Assembly (NCBI GenBank): GCA_016930175.1
Contig: JAFGHJ010000013.1
Span: forward strand, 1 to 64,000
Direction of reading: 5' to 3'
From: Caldifarciminota bacterium
Lineage (GTDB): Bacteria; Hydrothermota; UBA3072
DNA: 64,000 nt
Shown: positions 26,340-35,660 of the stretch, one piece after another
Position numbering within the stretch: the stretch's first letter is position 1
Layout of the letters: each line of letters starts with the position of its first letter
Notes under the pieces: model-generated
Told to the model about the DNA's origin: nothing
The model's input: the letters and a program-made list of their open reading frames with translations, nothing else
The model's database searches: none
Program-made: the position numbers and the translations under genes

Positions 26340-28472
26340 ATGGATGATGGTAAAAAGACAAAAGAACAGTTAATAGACGAGTTAAAAAAATTACGCAATA
26401 GAATTGCTGAACTTGAAAAATCTATAAATAAGAACAAGCAAACGGAACAGGAATTAGTCCAGGATCGAGCTATGTTTGAGAGTTTTATGGACAATATTCC
26501 AATGTCAGTTTACTTTAAAGATAGGAAAGGGCGATTTCTTCGAGTGAGTAAGCACTTTCTGGAACAATACGGACCCCCGGAAGTAAGTTCTATAGAAGAA
26601 GTAATTGGAAAGACGGATTTCGACTTGTTTCCGGAAGATTTAGCTAAAGAGGACCGTAAGGATGAACTTCACATAATGAAAACAAAAGAACCTACCGTTG
26701 ACAGAGAAGAAAGAGCGAAAACTGCGGATGGAGAAGAGGTCTACATATCGGCTAACAGAGCTCCCTTTACCGATGATGAGGGTAATGTTATCGGAATACT
26801 TGGCATTATTCGAGATATCACCGAGCTTAAGAAAAGGGAGGAAGAATTGATTGAAGCTCAGAAAGCTGCTCAAAAAGCCTCTCTGGCGAAGAGCACTTTC
26901 TTAGCTATAATGAGCCACGAGATTCGTACACCTCTGAATGCAATAATCGGTATGTGCGAAATTTTGGAAGAGACAGTACTTTCTCAAGAACAGCATGACT
27001 ATCTTAAAGTTTTAAGAGAGGCGGGAGAGGCACTTCTTGCCATAATTAATGATGTTCTTGATATTTCCAAAATTGAATGCGGAGATGTGCAAATTGAGAA
27101 GAGCGAATTCTCGCTTGACGATCTTGTTGAGAAGGTTTGTGATATTCTTGCGATTAGAGCGCACAAAAAAGGTATTGAACTTGTAGATCATATCTCTCCG
27201 AACGTCCCGATTAATCTTATAGGTGATTCTTATCATGTCCGTCAGGTTTTGGTGAATCTGATCGGAAATTCGGTTAAGTTTACTGAGAAGGGAGAAATTG
27301 TATTGAATATTAGGCTTGCGGCAGAAGAGGGTTATAAATGTGAAATTGAAAGTGAGAGTGGGGTGTGTTTGTTGTTTTCCGTAAAAGATACAGGGGTAGG
27401 AATACCTAAAGAAAAACAGAAAGATATATTTGAAAGTTTTAAACAGGCTGATTCTTCAACTACCCGTAAATTTGGGGGTACCGGATTAGGATTAAGTATT
27501 TCCAAAAGGTTAGTTGAGCTAATGGGTGGGCAAATGTGGGTGGAAAGCGAAAAGCGGAAAGGAAGCGAATTTTTCTTCACCGTGCATTTTGAAACACAAA
27601 AAGCAAAGAAGCCGCGTACTTTCATTGAACCGGAGGAGGTTGATGTAAGAGGTATTACAGCTCTTATTGTGGACGACAACGCTACAAACAGATTGATTTT
27701 AAAGGAAATTCTTACGGCATGGGACGCGGATGTGGTGGAAGCTTCAGGTGGAGAAGATGCGATATCGATAATTAAGTCTGCCAGAAAAGAGGGTAAAAAT
27801 TTCCGGCTTGTTTTGCTCGATAGGCGAATGCCTTATGTAGACGGTTTTAAAGTAGCTGAGGCTATAAGGGAAGATAAAAAAAGTGAAGAGACTACCACTG
27901 TAATGATGCTCACTTCAGATTATCGGGTTTCGGATTTGACCCGTATCGATAAGTTAGGTATAAGTTGTTATCTTGTTAAGCCTATTAAGAGAGATGATTT
28001 GAAAAATGCAATTCTGACCACACTTGGCTTATGGAAGGCTAAGAAGAAGAAGAAAGAAATAGAAAAAGTTAAAGTGATCGATTTACCGGCCATGAAAATT
28101 TTGCTTGTAGAGGATACGGAAGATAACCGTTTACTAATAAAAGCTTTTTTGCAAAAATCTGCTGTTGAAATCGATGAAGCTGAAAATGGTAAAATTGCCT
28201 TTGAGAAATTCAAGAAGAATGTATATGATTTAATTTTGATGGATATGCAAATGCCTGTTATGGATGGGTATACGGCTAGTAGAAAAATACGTATATGGGA
28301 AAAAAGAGTGGGAGCGGAAGAGACTCCGATTGTTGCCCTTACCGCTTATGCTTTAAAAGGTGATGCCGAGAAAAGTCTCGATGCCGGATGTAATGCTCAT
28401 GTTTCAAAGCCCGTAAAGATGGAAACGTTGGTTGAAGTCTTGAAGGAATTTGCAGATAAATTGGGTTTATAA
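26340..28472 (+). CDS. Hybrid sensor histidine kinase (PAS-HisKA-HATPase-REC-REC)
   Basis: Soluble-looking 710-residue kinase without membrane segments. Order: coiled coil (about 5-40), PAS (about 45-165; FESFMDNIPMSVYFKDRKG, and GILGIIRDITELKKREEE at its end), HisKA with phospho-acceptor His near 193 (MSHEIRTPLNAIIG), HATPase (VNLIGNSVKFTEKGE; DTGVGIP; FGGTGLGLSIS), REC1 (acceptor Asp near 492 in LLDRRMPYVDGF), REC2 (acceptor Asp near 633 in LMDMQMPVMDGY, with closing Lys in SKPVKME). All key residues are intact. An Hpt gene follows directly, so the phosphate may leave through it to an unlinked regulator. No ribosome site before ATG. Confidence 0.93.
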   Translation: MDDGKKTKEQLIDELKKLRNRIAELEKSINKNKQTEQELVQDRAMFESFMDNIPMSVYFKDRKGRFLRVSKHFLEQYGPPEVSSIEEVIGKTDFDLFPEDLAKEDRKDELHIMKTKEPTVDREERAKTADGEEVYISANRAPFTDDEGNVIGILGIIRDITELKKREEELIEAQKAAQKASLAKSTFLAIMSHEIRTPLNAIIGMCEILEETVLSQEQHDYLKVLREAGEALLAIINDVLDISKIECGDVQIEKSEFSLDDLVEKVCDILAIRAHKKGIELVDHISPNVPINLIGDSYHVRQVLVNLIGNSVKFTEKGEIVLNIRLAAEEGYKCEIESESGVCLLFSVKDTGVGIPKEKQKDIFESFKQADSSTTRKFGGTGLGLSISKRLVELMGGQMWVESEKRKGSEFFFTVHFETQKAKKPRTFIEPEEVDVRGITALIVDDNATNRLILKEILTAWDADVVEASGGEDAISIIKSARKEGKNFRLVLLDRRMPYVDGFKVAEAIREDKKSEETTTVMMLTSDYRVSDLTRIDKLGISCYLVKPIKRDDLKNAILTTLGLWKAKKKKKEIEKVKVIDLPAMKILLVEDTEDNRLLIKAFLQKSAVEIDEAENGKIAFEKFKKNVYDLILMDMQMPVMDGYTASRKIRIWEKRVGAEETPIVALTAYALKGDAEKSLDAGCNAHVSKPVKMETLVEVLKEFADKLGL

Positions 28473-28485
28473 ATAAGGAGGAGTT

Positions 28486-28794
28486 ATGGATGAGAAAGAA
28501 AAAATTGTTGTAAAAGTGGACCCTGAAATAGCCGATCTCATCCCCGGTTTTTTGAATAATAGAAGAAAAGACATAGAAAATATGGAATCGTGCCTGAAGG
28601 TGAAAAATTTTGAGCAAATAGAACGGTTAGGGCACAGTATGAAAGGTTCGGGCGCGGGTTACGGGTTTGCTGAAATCAGCGAAATAGGCAGGTTTATAGA
28701 AATAGCAGGAAAAGAAAAGGATATAGAAAAGATAAAAAAAGGTATAGAGGACTTAAGAGATTATCTGGATAGAGTTGAAATAGTAGGTGAGTAG
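28486..28794 (+). CDS. Histidine phosphotransfer (Hpt) domain protein
   Basis: The 102-residue four-helix protein relays phosphate between REC domains. Acceptor His near 50 lies in RLGHSMKGSGAGYGF, the standard Hpt signature. Begins 13 bases after the hybrid kinase, with AAGGAGGAG before ATG, so it is co-transcribed with it. The N-terminal VKVDPEIADLIPGFLNNRRK matches other stand-alone Hpt proteins. Its output regulator is not in this window. Confidence 0.92.
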   Translation: MDEKEKIVVKVDPEIADLIPGFLNNRRKDIENMESCLKVKNFEQIERLGHSMKGSGAGYGFAEISEIGRFIEIAGKEKDIEKIKKGIEDLRDYLDRVEIVGE

Positions 28795-28814
28795 GTTCTT
28801 TAATATTATATTTA

Positions 28815-29522
28815 ATGAATAAAAAATACGAGTTGATTCTTTTTGACCTCGATGGAACATTGTTTGATTACGAAAAAGCGGAAGGTTATGCTTTGAAAAA
28901 AAGCATGGAGCGCTTCGATATTGATTATAAATTCCCTTTTTATTTAGAAAAATACAGAATAATAAACAGGGAAGTATGGAGAGAGTTCGAAAGGGGCGAA
29001 ACAAGCCTTGATGAGTTAAAGTTAAAAAGATTCAAAATTTTGTTTAACGAACTTGGTATAAATCAAGACATCAAAGATTTTAGCAATAGTTATCTGAATT
29101 ATATATCAGATACTTCTTTTGTTACAGAGGGCGCGGAGGAAATTGTTTTCTCATTATATGGAAAATATAAACTTGCATTGGTTACAAATGGAATCTACTC
29201 CGCGCAGTATGAAAGGTTAAAGAGGTCACCTCTAAAGAACTATTTTGATGTTTTTGTGGTTTCGGAAAAAATCGGGGTTGCGAAGCCCAATCCGGACTTT
29301 TTCTCTTACGTTTTCAAAATAACCGAACACAGTGATAAGAATACTGCTTTAATTATTGGGGATTCTCTTTCATCCGATATAAAGGGAGGAGTAGATTTCG
29401 GGATTGATACGTGCTGGTTTAATCCCGGAAAGATTAGAAATGAAGGAGATATAATTCCAACGTACGAGATCGAAAAGCTGCCTCAGATTAAGGATATTCT
29501 TACCCAATCCCACCAAAAATAA
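28815..29522 (+). CDS. HAD-superfamily hydrolase, YjjG-like nucleotidase
   Basis: The 235-residue product carries all HAD motifs: FDLDGTLFDYEKAE (motif I, residues 10-23), VTNG near 117 (motif II), Lys in VAKPNPDFF near 157 (motif III) and IGDSLSSDIKGG near 181 (motif IV). FDLDGTLFD plus the helical cap is the pattern of the YjjG family, which dephosphorylates non-canonical pyrimidine nucleotides. It lies 20 bases after the Hpt gene, probably by chance of operon layout. There is no ribosome site before ATG. Confidence 0.85.
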   Translation: MNKKYELILFDLDGTLFDYEKAEGYALKKSMERFDIDYKFPFYLEKYRIINREVWREFERGETSLDELKLKRFKILFNELGINQDIKDFSNSYLNYISDTSFVTEGAEEIVFSLYGKYKLALVTNGIYSAQYERLKRSPLKNYFDVFVVSEKIGVAKPNPDFFSYVFKITEHSDKNTALIIGDSLSSDIKGGVDFGIDTCWFNPGKIRNEGDIIPTYEIEKLPQIKDILTQSHQK

Positions 29523-29654
29523 AAAATTCTCACACAAAGTTACGGAAACACATAGAAGAAATTTGTTGTTTTTTACTACTCCCTGCTTACTATTTTTCAC
29601 TATTTAACCATTTTACAATTTAACTACTTAACTGATCCGAAGGATTCTTAAAGC
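29523..29654. repeat. Phrase-like intergenic repeats before the Pho box
   Basis: CACACAAAGTTACGGAAACACA, ACTATTTAACCATTTTACAA and similar phrases fill the space between the YjjG-like gene and the Pho box. Confidence 0.5.
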
Positions 29655-29707
29655 TTAACAGTAGTTTAGTAATCGATTAATAACTCCTTAACAAGAGAGC
29701 TTATATC
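29655..29707 (+). promoter_or_regulatory. Pho box and promoter of the phosphate porin-like gene
   Basis: Four hexamers at exact 11-base steps: TTAACA 29655, TTAGTA 29666, TTAATA 29677, TTAACA 29688. A -10-like TATATC starts 8 bases after the last one (29702). This is the layout of Bacillus PhoP boxes (TTAACA-like hexamers separated by 5 bases). Confidence 0.85.
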
Positions 29708-29743
29708 TTTGGCTGAAATTTATAACCTTAAAGGAGGTTTTTT

Positions 29744-30739
29744 ATGAGAAGGTTTTGGTACTTGGTTTGTTTGGTGATTTTAATTGTTGCGCCTGTAAGT
29801 TTGATTGGCGGAGAAACGAAAGTCTCTATGGTTTTGTGGAACAGGTATACTGCTGACCTCACTGATGGGAAGATAAATGAGAGTGTGTTCAGCCTGGAAA
29901 GAGGTTATTTTAGAATCGAGCCAACCTTTACGGATAAAATAAAAGGCAGATTTAATATTGATTTATTTTCCGACGAAGATGGCCTCGACGGGGCAGGGCT
30001 CAAATTGAAATATGCATATCTGGATTTTGCTGAGGTTTTGCCGATTCCTGAAAGCCAGATTAGCATTGGTTTGATTAAACATTATTTCGGCACCGTCTAC
30101 GATTGGGAGTACCTATCCATAGAGAAAGCATTAGAAGATAAGGAAGGAGTTGCTGCATCTACGGATTATGGGCTTGCATTATTTGGTTATCTGCCCGGCG
30201 GTTACGGTGAATACGCGGTTTCCCTATTAAACGGCGAAGGATATAAAAAGACCGGCGGTGATTTGGATAAGGAACCGGAGATTGCCGCTAATTTGAGGGT
30301 TATCCCGATACCCGGAGTTACTGTAGGTGGTTCTGTGTTGTATGAAAACGACGAGAGCGAGAGACTCGCATACGCAGGCGTAGCCCATTTTGCAAAAGGT
30401 CCTTTTGATCTCTGGGGAGAATATCTTGTTTCTGATATGAACGATGTAACTGCTAACGGTTTTATGGTTATGCCTATGTTTAAACTTAAAGGATTGACAG
30501 GTATCGATGTTGACTTATTAGGAAGGTTTGATATGTGGGACGGGAATACCGATGTAGATGATGATGGTCGCATGACTATTACCGCAGGGATAAACTGGAA
30601 TCTTGTTAGAGACGAGAAAGGTGCCCCTATGGTGTTTTTCCAATTCCAGGGAGAAAGAACGATGTACCAGGACGATGTTTTAGTTGATATTGATAAATTG
30701 ATGGCTCAGATTCAGTGGAAATTCAGCAATGTCTTTTAA
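29744..30739 (+). CDS. Phosphate-selective porin-like outer membrane protein
   Basis: The 331-residue product has a signal peptide (residues 1-25) and a beta-barrel body resembling OprO/OprP-type porins: FSLERGYFRIEPTFTDKIKG, RFNIDLFSDEDGLDG, LKLKYAYLDF, ISIGLIKHYFG, and a final strand IQWKFSNVF ending in Phe. Placement directly upstream of pstS under its own four-repeat Pho box supports a role in phosphate entry. ATG follows AAAGGAGG. The family assignment rests on pattern and context. Confidence 0.8.
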   Translation: MRRFWYLVCLVILIVAPVSLIGGETKVSMVLWNRYTADLTDGKINESVFSLERGYFRIEPTFTDKIKGRFNIDLFSDEDGLDGAGLKLKYAYLDFAEVLPIPESQISIGLIKHYFGTVYDWEYLSIEKALEDKEGVAASTDYGLALFGYLPGGYGEYAVSLLNGEGYKKTGGDLDKEPEIAANLRVIPIPGVTVGGSVLYENDESERLAYAGVAHFAKGPFDLWGEYLVSDMNDVTANGFMVMPMFKLKGLTGIDVDLLGRFDMWDGNTDVDDDGRMTITAGINWNLVRDEKGAPMVFFQFQGERTMYQDDVLVDIDKLMAQIQWKFSNVF

Positions 30740-30755
30740 AAGGTAAGCTGATTTC

Positions 30756-30808
30756 TTAACAGTTTCTTAACAAATACTTAATGGATGGTTAATGTTTAAA
30801 ATTAAACT
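30756..30808 (+). promoter_or_regulatory. Pho box and promoter of pstS
   Basis: TTAACA 30756, TTAACA 30767, TTAATG 30778, TTAATG 30789, all at 11-base steps. TAAACT begins 8 bases after the last hexamer (30803), the same distance as at the porin promoter. Confidence 0.85.
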
Positions 30809-30832
30809 TAAGAATATATAAGGAGGCTATAA

Positions 30833-31660
30833 ATGAAAAAGTTAGGAATGTTTCTTTCCTTATTTGTGCTTATGAGTGCAGTGTTTACGGGCGGTAATGC
30901 ACTTTATGCTGCTTCAAAGAGTATAACTATAACCGGTTCGACAACCGTTTTACCGATCGCTCAGATGGCTGCCGAGGCTTTCATGGATATTCATCAGGAT
31001 ATTTCCGTGTCAGTCAGAGGCGGAGGTTCCGGTGTAGGTATAGCTGCGCTTATTGACGCAAGGGCTGACATTGCTGATGCATCAAGATCTATAAAGACAA
31101 AAGAAATTAAGCTTGCCAGAGAAAAAGGGATAGATCCTTACGCAAACGTGGTGGCGAGAGACGGTATTGCTGTAGTTGTTCACCCAGATAATCCGTTGGA
31201 TTCGATTAGTATTGAAGATCTTAAGAAGATTTATACCGGAGAAATTGAAAACTGGAAAGACCTTGGGGGTCCAAGCAAATCTATTGTTGTTATATCGAGA
31301 GATTATTCATCGGGTACTTTTGAAGTTTTTAAGGAATTGGTCCTCGAAGGTGCTAAGGTGATAGACGGAGCGTTGATGCTGGCTTCAAATAAGGCTGTTT
31401 CTACTACTGTCTCAACAACTCCTAATTCTATTGGTTACATAGGTCTTGGTTATCTTTCAGAGGATGTTAAAGCCCTTAAAGTAGATGGGGTAAAGGCAAG
31501 TGAAGAGACAGTTAAGAAAGGAGAATATAAGCTGGCGCGTCCTCTTTTTATGTATACCAATGGAGAACCCAAAGGTATAATAAAGACCTTTATTGATTTT
31601 ATTTTTTCTCCGCAGGGGCAGAAAATAGCGAGGGAAGTGGGATACGTTCCTGTTAAGTAG
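30833..31660 (+). CDS. pstS: Phosphate ABC transporter, substrate-binding protein
   Basis: Periplasmic phosphate receptor of the Pst transporter. The 275-residue product has a signal peptide ending NALYAASK, then ITGSTTVLPIAQ near 31-42, the phosphate loop SVRGGGSGVGIAAL near 61-74, RDYSSGTFEVFKEL near 162 and TTPNSIGYIGLGYL near 196. ATG follows AAGGAGG. A GC-rich stem-loop separates it from pstC, consistent with the usual excess of PstS over the membrane components. Confidence 0.96.
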   Translation: MKKLGMFLSLFVLMSAVFTGGNALYAASKSITITGSTTVLPIAQMAAEAFMDIHQDISVSVRGGGSGVGIAALIDARADIADASRSIKTKEIKLAREKGIDPYANVVARDGIAVVVHPDNPLDSISIEDLKKIYTGEIENWKDLGGPSKSIVVISRDYSSGTFEVFKELVLEGAKVIDGALMLASNKAVSTTVSTTPNSIGYIGLGYLSEDVKALKVDGVKASEETVKKGEYKLARPLFMYTNGEPKGIIKTFIDFIFSPQGQKIAREVGYVPVK

Positions 31661-31700
31661 TTTTTAGGAGAAATAATAACAGTATTTAAGTTTAAAAAAC

Positions 31701-31729
31701 GGGGGTGGGATTAAATTAGTCCCACCTCC
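31701..31729 (+). other. Stem-loop between pstS and pstC
   Basis: Twelve-pair stem 31701-31712/31718-31729 with two G-T wobbles and a 5-base loop. No T run follows, so it should stabilise pstS mRNA or partly attenuate read-through rather than terminate. Its 3' arm contains CCACCTCC, the same sense as the anti-Shine-Dalgarno, and pstC 15 bases on has no ribosome site. Confidence 0.7.
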
Positions 31730-31743
31730 AAAAATTGTGAAAA

Positions 31744-32613
31744 ATGATTAAAGAAAAACTTTTTAAATACTTAACCCTAACAGCAGCTCTATGCTCGGTT
31801 GTTTTTCTTTTTGGTATAATATTCAGTATATTCAAAGAAGGATATTCTATATTCGCCGAAGTAGGATTTTTTAAGTTCATATTTGGTAGATCCTGGCATC
31901 CTACGCACTATCCTCCAGAGTTCGGAATTTTGCCTTTAATTGTAAGTTCAATATTGGTTACAGCGGGCGCGCTGTTAGTATCGGTCCCTCTTGGTGTTGG
32001 GTCGGCAATTTATATTTCCGAGCTTGCGCATCCAAAAGGAAAGGAAATTTTGAAACCAATAGTGGAACTTCTTGCTGGTGTTCCATCTGTAATTTACGGT
32101 TTATTCGGAATGGCATTTTTAGGACCTTTCATAAGCAGAGTTTTTGGTTTGCCGGTTGGGTTAAATGCTTTAAACGCTTCAATAATTCTTGGGGTAATGG
32201 TTGTACCCATAATATCGAGCATCTCTGAGGATGCGTTAAATTTAGTGCCAAGGCAGCTAATAGAGGCATCTTACGCACTCGGAGCCAATAAATGGGAAAC
32301 AATAATAAGAGTAATATTACCAGCTGCTAAATCCGGAGTGATCTCTTCGATTGTGTTAGGGTTTGGTAGGGCTATAGGAGAGACGATGGTTGTATTGATG
32401 GTAGCTGGAGGTGCTACTTCTATCCCACGTTCTATATTCAGGCCTGTTAGACCGATGACTTCAGCAATAGCAGCAGAAATGGGAGAGACAACCATGGGGA
32501 GCTCTCATTTACATGCCTTATTCGGAATAGCAATAGTACTTTTTGTGATAACATTTATTTCTAACTTGATAACAGAATGGGTGATGAGAAATAGAGGTAA
32601 AAATGGGGCTTAG
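31744..32613 (+). CDS. pstC: Phosphate ABC transporter permease
   Basis: First membrane subunit of the Pst importer. The 289-residue product has six membrane segments, the PstC N-terminal FKEGYSIF...FGRSWHPTHYPPEFGILPL region, ELLAGVPSVIYGLFGMAFLG near 109 and the EAA loop [20 protein letters not shown] near 176. ATG at 31744 has no ribosome site. Its end overlaps pstA by 11 bases. Confidence 0.95.
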   Translation: MIKEKLFKYLTLTAALCSVVFLFGIIFSIFKEGYSIFAEVGFFKFIFGRSWHPTHYPPEFGILPLIVSSILVTAGALLVSVPLGVGSAIYISELAHPKGKEILKPIVELLAGVPSVIYGLFGMAFLGPFISRVFGLPVGLNALNASIILGVMVVPIISSISEDALNLVPRQLIEASYALGANKWETIIRVILPAAKSGVISSIVLGFGRAIGETMVVLMVAGGATSIPRSIFRPVRPMTSAIAAEMGETTMGSSHLHALFGIAIVLFVITFISNLITEWVMRNRGKNGA

Positions 32614-33457
32614 AAAATTAAAAGAAATTTTAGGAATAAATTTGCTAAGATTAACAATATTCATAAGCATATTATTTTTATTCCTATTTATTATTCTTAT
32701 TTTTGCAAAAGGTGCAAAAATGCTTTCTTTTTCTTTCTTAACTCAACCTCCAAAATCAGGAATGACAAAAGGCGGAATATTTCCAGCTATAATCGGTACT
32801 CTGTATTTAACTATTTTCTCTGTTTTATTCGCTTTCCCTATAGGTGTACTTTCTTCAATTTATCTTGTGGAATACGCAAAAAAGAATTTTCTTGTAACTA
32901 TTATAAGAACGGCAATAGGTACACTGGCTGGTGTTCCTTCAATAATTTTTGGTCTTTTTGGTCTGGCAATTTTTGTTATAACCTTTGGATTCGGCGTCTC
33001 CATACTTTCTGGGTCTTTGACTTTAGGAATAATGATTCTTCCGGTCATTATTAAAGCGTCTGAAGAAGCTATAAAAGCAGTTCCGGACAGTTTCCGTGAG
33101 GCCTCATACGCTCTCGGAGCTACCAAGAGGCAAACTATAATAAAGGTAGTTATTCCTACAGCTATACCCAGTATATTAACCGGCGCAATAATGAGTATTG
33201 GAAGAGCTGCCGGAGAAACCGCTCCTATTTTGTTTACAGCAGCTACTTTCTACACAAGGAAACTTCCAACCTCTATTTTTGATGAGGTAATGGCACTTCC
33301 TTATCATATATATGCTCTGATGACCGAGGGGACTGCCCCTGAATATCAGGTTCCTATTGCTTACGGCACATCGGTTGTGCTTCTGGGGCTTGTGCTTGTA
33401 ATCAGTTCGGTTTCAATTATTATTAGATTCAGGATGAGGAGAAAAAAGAAATGGTAA
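32603..33457 (+). CDS. pstA: Phosphate ABC transporter permease
   Basis: Second membrane subunit, paired with PstC. The 284-residue product has six membrane segments, [19 protein letters not shown] near 46, [18 protein letters not shown] near 106 and the EAA loop [20 protein letters not shown] near 168, plus [15 protein letters not shown] near 201. It overlaps pstC by 11 bases and pstB by 7, so translation is coupled along the operon. Confidence 0.95.
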   Translation: MGLRKLKEILGINLLRLTIFISILFLFLFIILIFAKGAKMLSFSFLTQPPKSGMTKGGIFPAIIGTLYLTIFSVLFAFPIGVLSSIYLVEYAKKNFLVTIIRTAIGTLAGVPSIIFGLFGLAIFVITFGFGVSILSGSLTLGIMILPVIIKASEEAIKAVPDSFREASYALGATKRQTIIKVVIPTAIPSILTGAIMSIGRAAGETAPILFTAATFYTRKLPTSIFDEVMALPYHIYALMTEGTAPEYQVPIAYGTSVVLLGLVLVISSVSIIIRFRMRRKKKW

Positions 33458-34209
33458 AGAATGAGCTTAAAGTTGAAAAACTTAATCTCTGGTTTGGAGA
33501 AAAGCAAATCTTAAAAGATGTTACTTTTTCCATACCAGACAAAAAGATAACTGCGATTATTGGACCTTCCGGCTGTGGTAAGACTACACTCCTTAGATGT
33601 TTTAACAGGATGAACGATATGACAGATAACGTTAAGATTAAAGGGAAAATCATCCTGGATGGTTGTAATATATATGAAGAAAAAACAAATTTATCTTCTC
33701 TCAGAATGAAAGTTGGTATGGTTTTTCAGAGACCCAACCCATTTCCGAAATCCATTTTTGAGAATGTGGCTTTCGGATTGCGTGTTAAGGGTTTCAAAGA
33801 TAAAACAAGGTTGACGGAAATAGTCGAGAAAAGTTTAAAAGACGCCTGGTTGTGGAATGAGGTTAAGGACAGGCTTAATTCTTCTGCGATGGAGCTTTCG
33901 GGTGGACAGCAGCAGAGGTTGTGTATCGCTCGCGCGCTTGCTACAAATCCGGAAGTTATACTTTTTGACGAGCCGACTTCCGCGCTTGACCCACAAGCTA
34001 CTGCCAAAATAGAAGAACTTAGCGTTGAGTTAAAGAATTCGGTAACAGTTGTTCAGGTAACGCATAACATTGGACAGGCTGCCAGGATTTCCGATTATAC
34101 CGCTTTTTTGTATCTTGGAGAATTAGTCGAATTCGGTATTTCGGAGAAGTTATTCACAGTTCCTCAGGATAAAAGAACCGAGGAATACCTCGGAGGAAAA
34201 TTTGGTTAA
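33451..34209 (+). CDS. pstB: Phosphate ABC transporter ATP-binding protein
   Basis: ATPase of the Pst importer. The 252-residue product has Walker [20 protein letters not shown] near 35, Q-loop [20 protein letters not shown] near 90, signature [15 protein letters not shown] near 150, Walker [14 protein letters not shown] near 171 and switch His in [19 protein letters not shown] and RPNPFP are PstB hallmarks. Starts inside the end of pstA. Confidence 0.97.
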   Translation: MVKNELKVEKLNLWFGEKQILKDVTFSIPDKKITAIIGPSGCGKTTLLRCFNRMNDMTDNVKIKGKIILDGCNIYEEKTNLSSLRMKVGMVFQRPNPFPKSIFENVAFGLRVKGFKDKTRLTEIVEKSLKDAWLWNEVKDRLNSSAMELSGGQQQRLCIARALATNPEVILFDEPTSALDPQATAKIEELSVELKNSVTVVQVTHNIGQAARISDYTAFLYLGELVEFGISEKLFTVPQDKRTEEYLGGKFG

Positions 34210-34221
34210 GAAGGGGGAAAA

Positions 34222-34878
34222 ATGCTTGATGAAAGAATGAAATCGTTAAAAAAGGAAATTGTAAACTATGCTTCTCTTGTTGAGTCTATGATAGAAGAAA
34301 GCATAGCGGGTTTATCAAAAAGAGATAAAGCTTTATTGGAATCAGTTATGAAAGAAAAAGAAAATAAAGCGAACAATCTTGAAATGCTGATAGAGGAGCA
34401 CTGCATTGAGATTATTGCTCAGTTCGAGCCAAGAGCTAAAAATTTGAGGTTGATTTTGATGATTCTGAAAATGAACAATGATCTGGAAAGAATGGCTGAT
34501 CATGCGGTGAATATTGCCGATAGCGCTTCTTTTTTGATAAAACTAAAAAAGGAAGAATCTATGGAAGAGATCTTAAATCTATCAAATGAAACCAAAGAGA
34601 TGTTAAAGGATAGCATTGATTCTTTTATTGATGGAGATACAAAGAAAGCAAAGAAAGTTTGCCAGAGGGATGATGTTGTTGATAAGATAAGAGATAAGAT
34701 AATTAAAACTTCAGTTGTGAATATGTGTTCGGATCTCGATTCTCTTGATTCGGTTGATCAAAGAGTTCACATAATGAGAATAGCTAAGAATTTAGAAAGG
34801 ATAGCGGATCTTTCTACCAACATTTGCGAAGATACGATATACATGGTAGAAGGCAAAGATATAAAGCACGGAAAATAG
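34222..34878 (+). CDS. phoU: Phosphate signalling regulator PhoU
   Basis: The 218-residue helical protein has two PhoU repeats of three helices, with metal-site-like motifs NNDLERMADHAVNIADSA near 89-106 and IAKNLERIADLSTNICEDT near 190. It couples Pst occupancy to PhoR and keeps the kinase inhibited when phosphate is plentiful. ATG follows AAGGGGGAA, 12 bases after pstB. Confidence 0.95.
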   Translation: MLDERMKSLKKEIVNYASLVESMIEESIAGLSKRDKALLESVMKEKENKANNLEMLIEEHCIEIIAQFEPRAKNLRLILMILKMNNDLERMADHAVNIADSASFLIKLKKEESMEEILNLSNETKEMLKDSIDSFIDGDTKKAKKVCQRDDVVDKIRDKIIKTSVVNMCSDLDSLDSVDQRVHIMRIAKNLERIADLSTNICEDTIYMVEGKDIKHGK

Positions 34879-34976
34879 TATACGGAGAAAGTCTGAAACT
34901 TCAGAAATATAGTTTTATCCCTTTACTTTTTTCAAGATTCTTCGTAGAATAATAAATAGATTTTTTTGGAGGATAA

Positions 34977-35660
34977 ATGGGTAAATTAATTGCTGTTGTG
35001 GATGATGAAGCGGATATTGTAGAACTTGTTTCAGTCAACCTTGAAAAGGCAGGCTTTAAAGTCGAAGGTTTCTACAACGCGAATGACCTTTTAAGTTTTA
35101 TAAAGAAGAAAACACCGGATCTTATTATTCTTGACTTAATGCTACCGGATGCCGACGGATTCGAAATTTGCAAGAACCTGAAAAGTCAAGAAAAATATAC
35201 CAACATTCCTGTCATAATGCTTACTGCTAAAGGCGAAGAAGTAGATAAAGTTGTGGGGCTTGAAATAGGAGCAGATGATTACGTAACAAAGCCTTTTTCT
35301 ACAAGAGAATTGGTCGCCAGAGTTAAAGTAGTTTTAAGAAGAGGAGAAAAGGAAGAAGAACCGAAAAAATCAATAAAAATCGGAGAAGAAATCGAGATTT
35401 TTCCCAAGGAATATAAAGTATTGATTTCCGGAAAAAAGATAGAACTTACTTCGACTGAGTTTAGGATTCTTCATTTACTCGCAAAGAGGAAAGGATGGGT
35501 TTTTTCAAGGGATCAGATTCTGGATTATCTCTATGAAGGAGATAGGATAGTTTTTGACCGGACAATCGATGTGCATATAACTCATCTCAGGGATAAACTC
35601 GGTAAATTCGGAGAGTGCATTAAGAGTATAAGAGGTATTGGTTATAAAATAGAGGAATGA
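34977..35660 (+). CDS. Phosphate response regulator (PhoB/PhoP type)
   Basis: OmpR-family activator. The 227-residue product has a REC domain (DDEAD near 8-12, acceptor Asp near 54 in LIILDLMLPDADGFE, VIMLTAKGEE, Lys in VTKPFSTREL) and a winged-helix DNA-binding domain (about 130-227; LTSTEFRILHLLAKRKGWVF, DRTIDVHITHLRDKLG, IKSIRGIGYKIE). It is 98 bases after phoU, behind TTTGGAGG, and overlaps the kinase gene by 4 bases. The TTAACA-type boxes upstream of the porin and pstS are its probable targets. Confidence 0.93.
   Translation: MGKLIAVVDDEADIVELVSVNLEKAGFKVEGFYNANDLLSFIKKKTPDLIILDLMLPDADGFEICKNLKSQEKYTNIPVIMLTAKGEEVDKVVGLEIGADDYVTKPFSTRELVARVKVVLRRGEKEEEPKKSIKIGEEIEIFPKEYKVLISGKKIELTSTEFRILHLLAKRKGWVFSRDQILDYLYEGDRIVFDRTIDVHITHLRDKLGKFGECIKSIRGIGYKIEE

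Noticed and set aside
26280-26340. Leaderless promoter for the hybrid kinase
   Set aside because: TATAAT is only 4 bases before ATG and no -35 box lies 15-18 bases upstream.
31701-31729. Terminator between pstS and pstC
   Set aside because: The stem is strong but has no T run and the operon clearly continues; kept as a stability or attenuation element.
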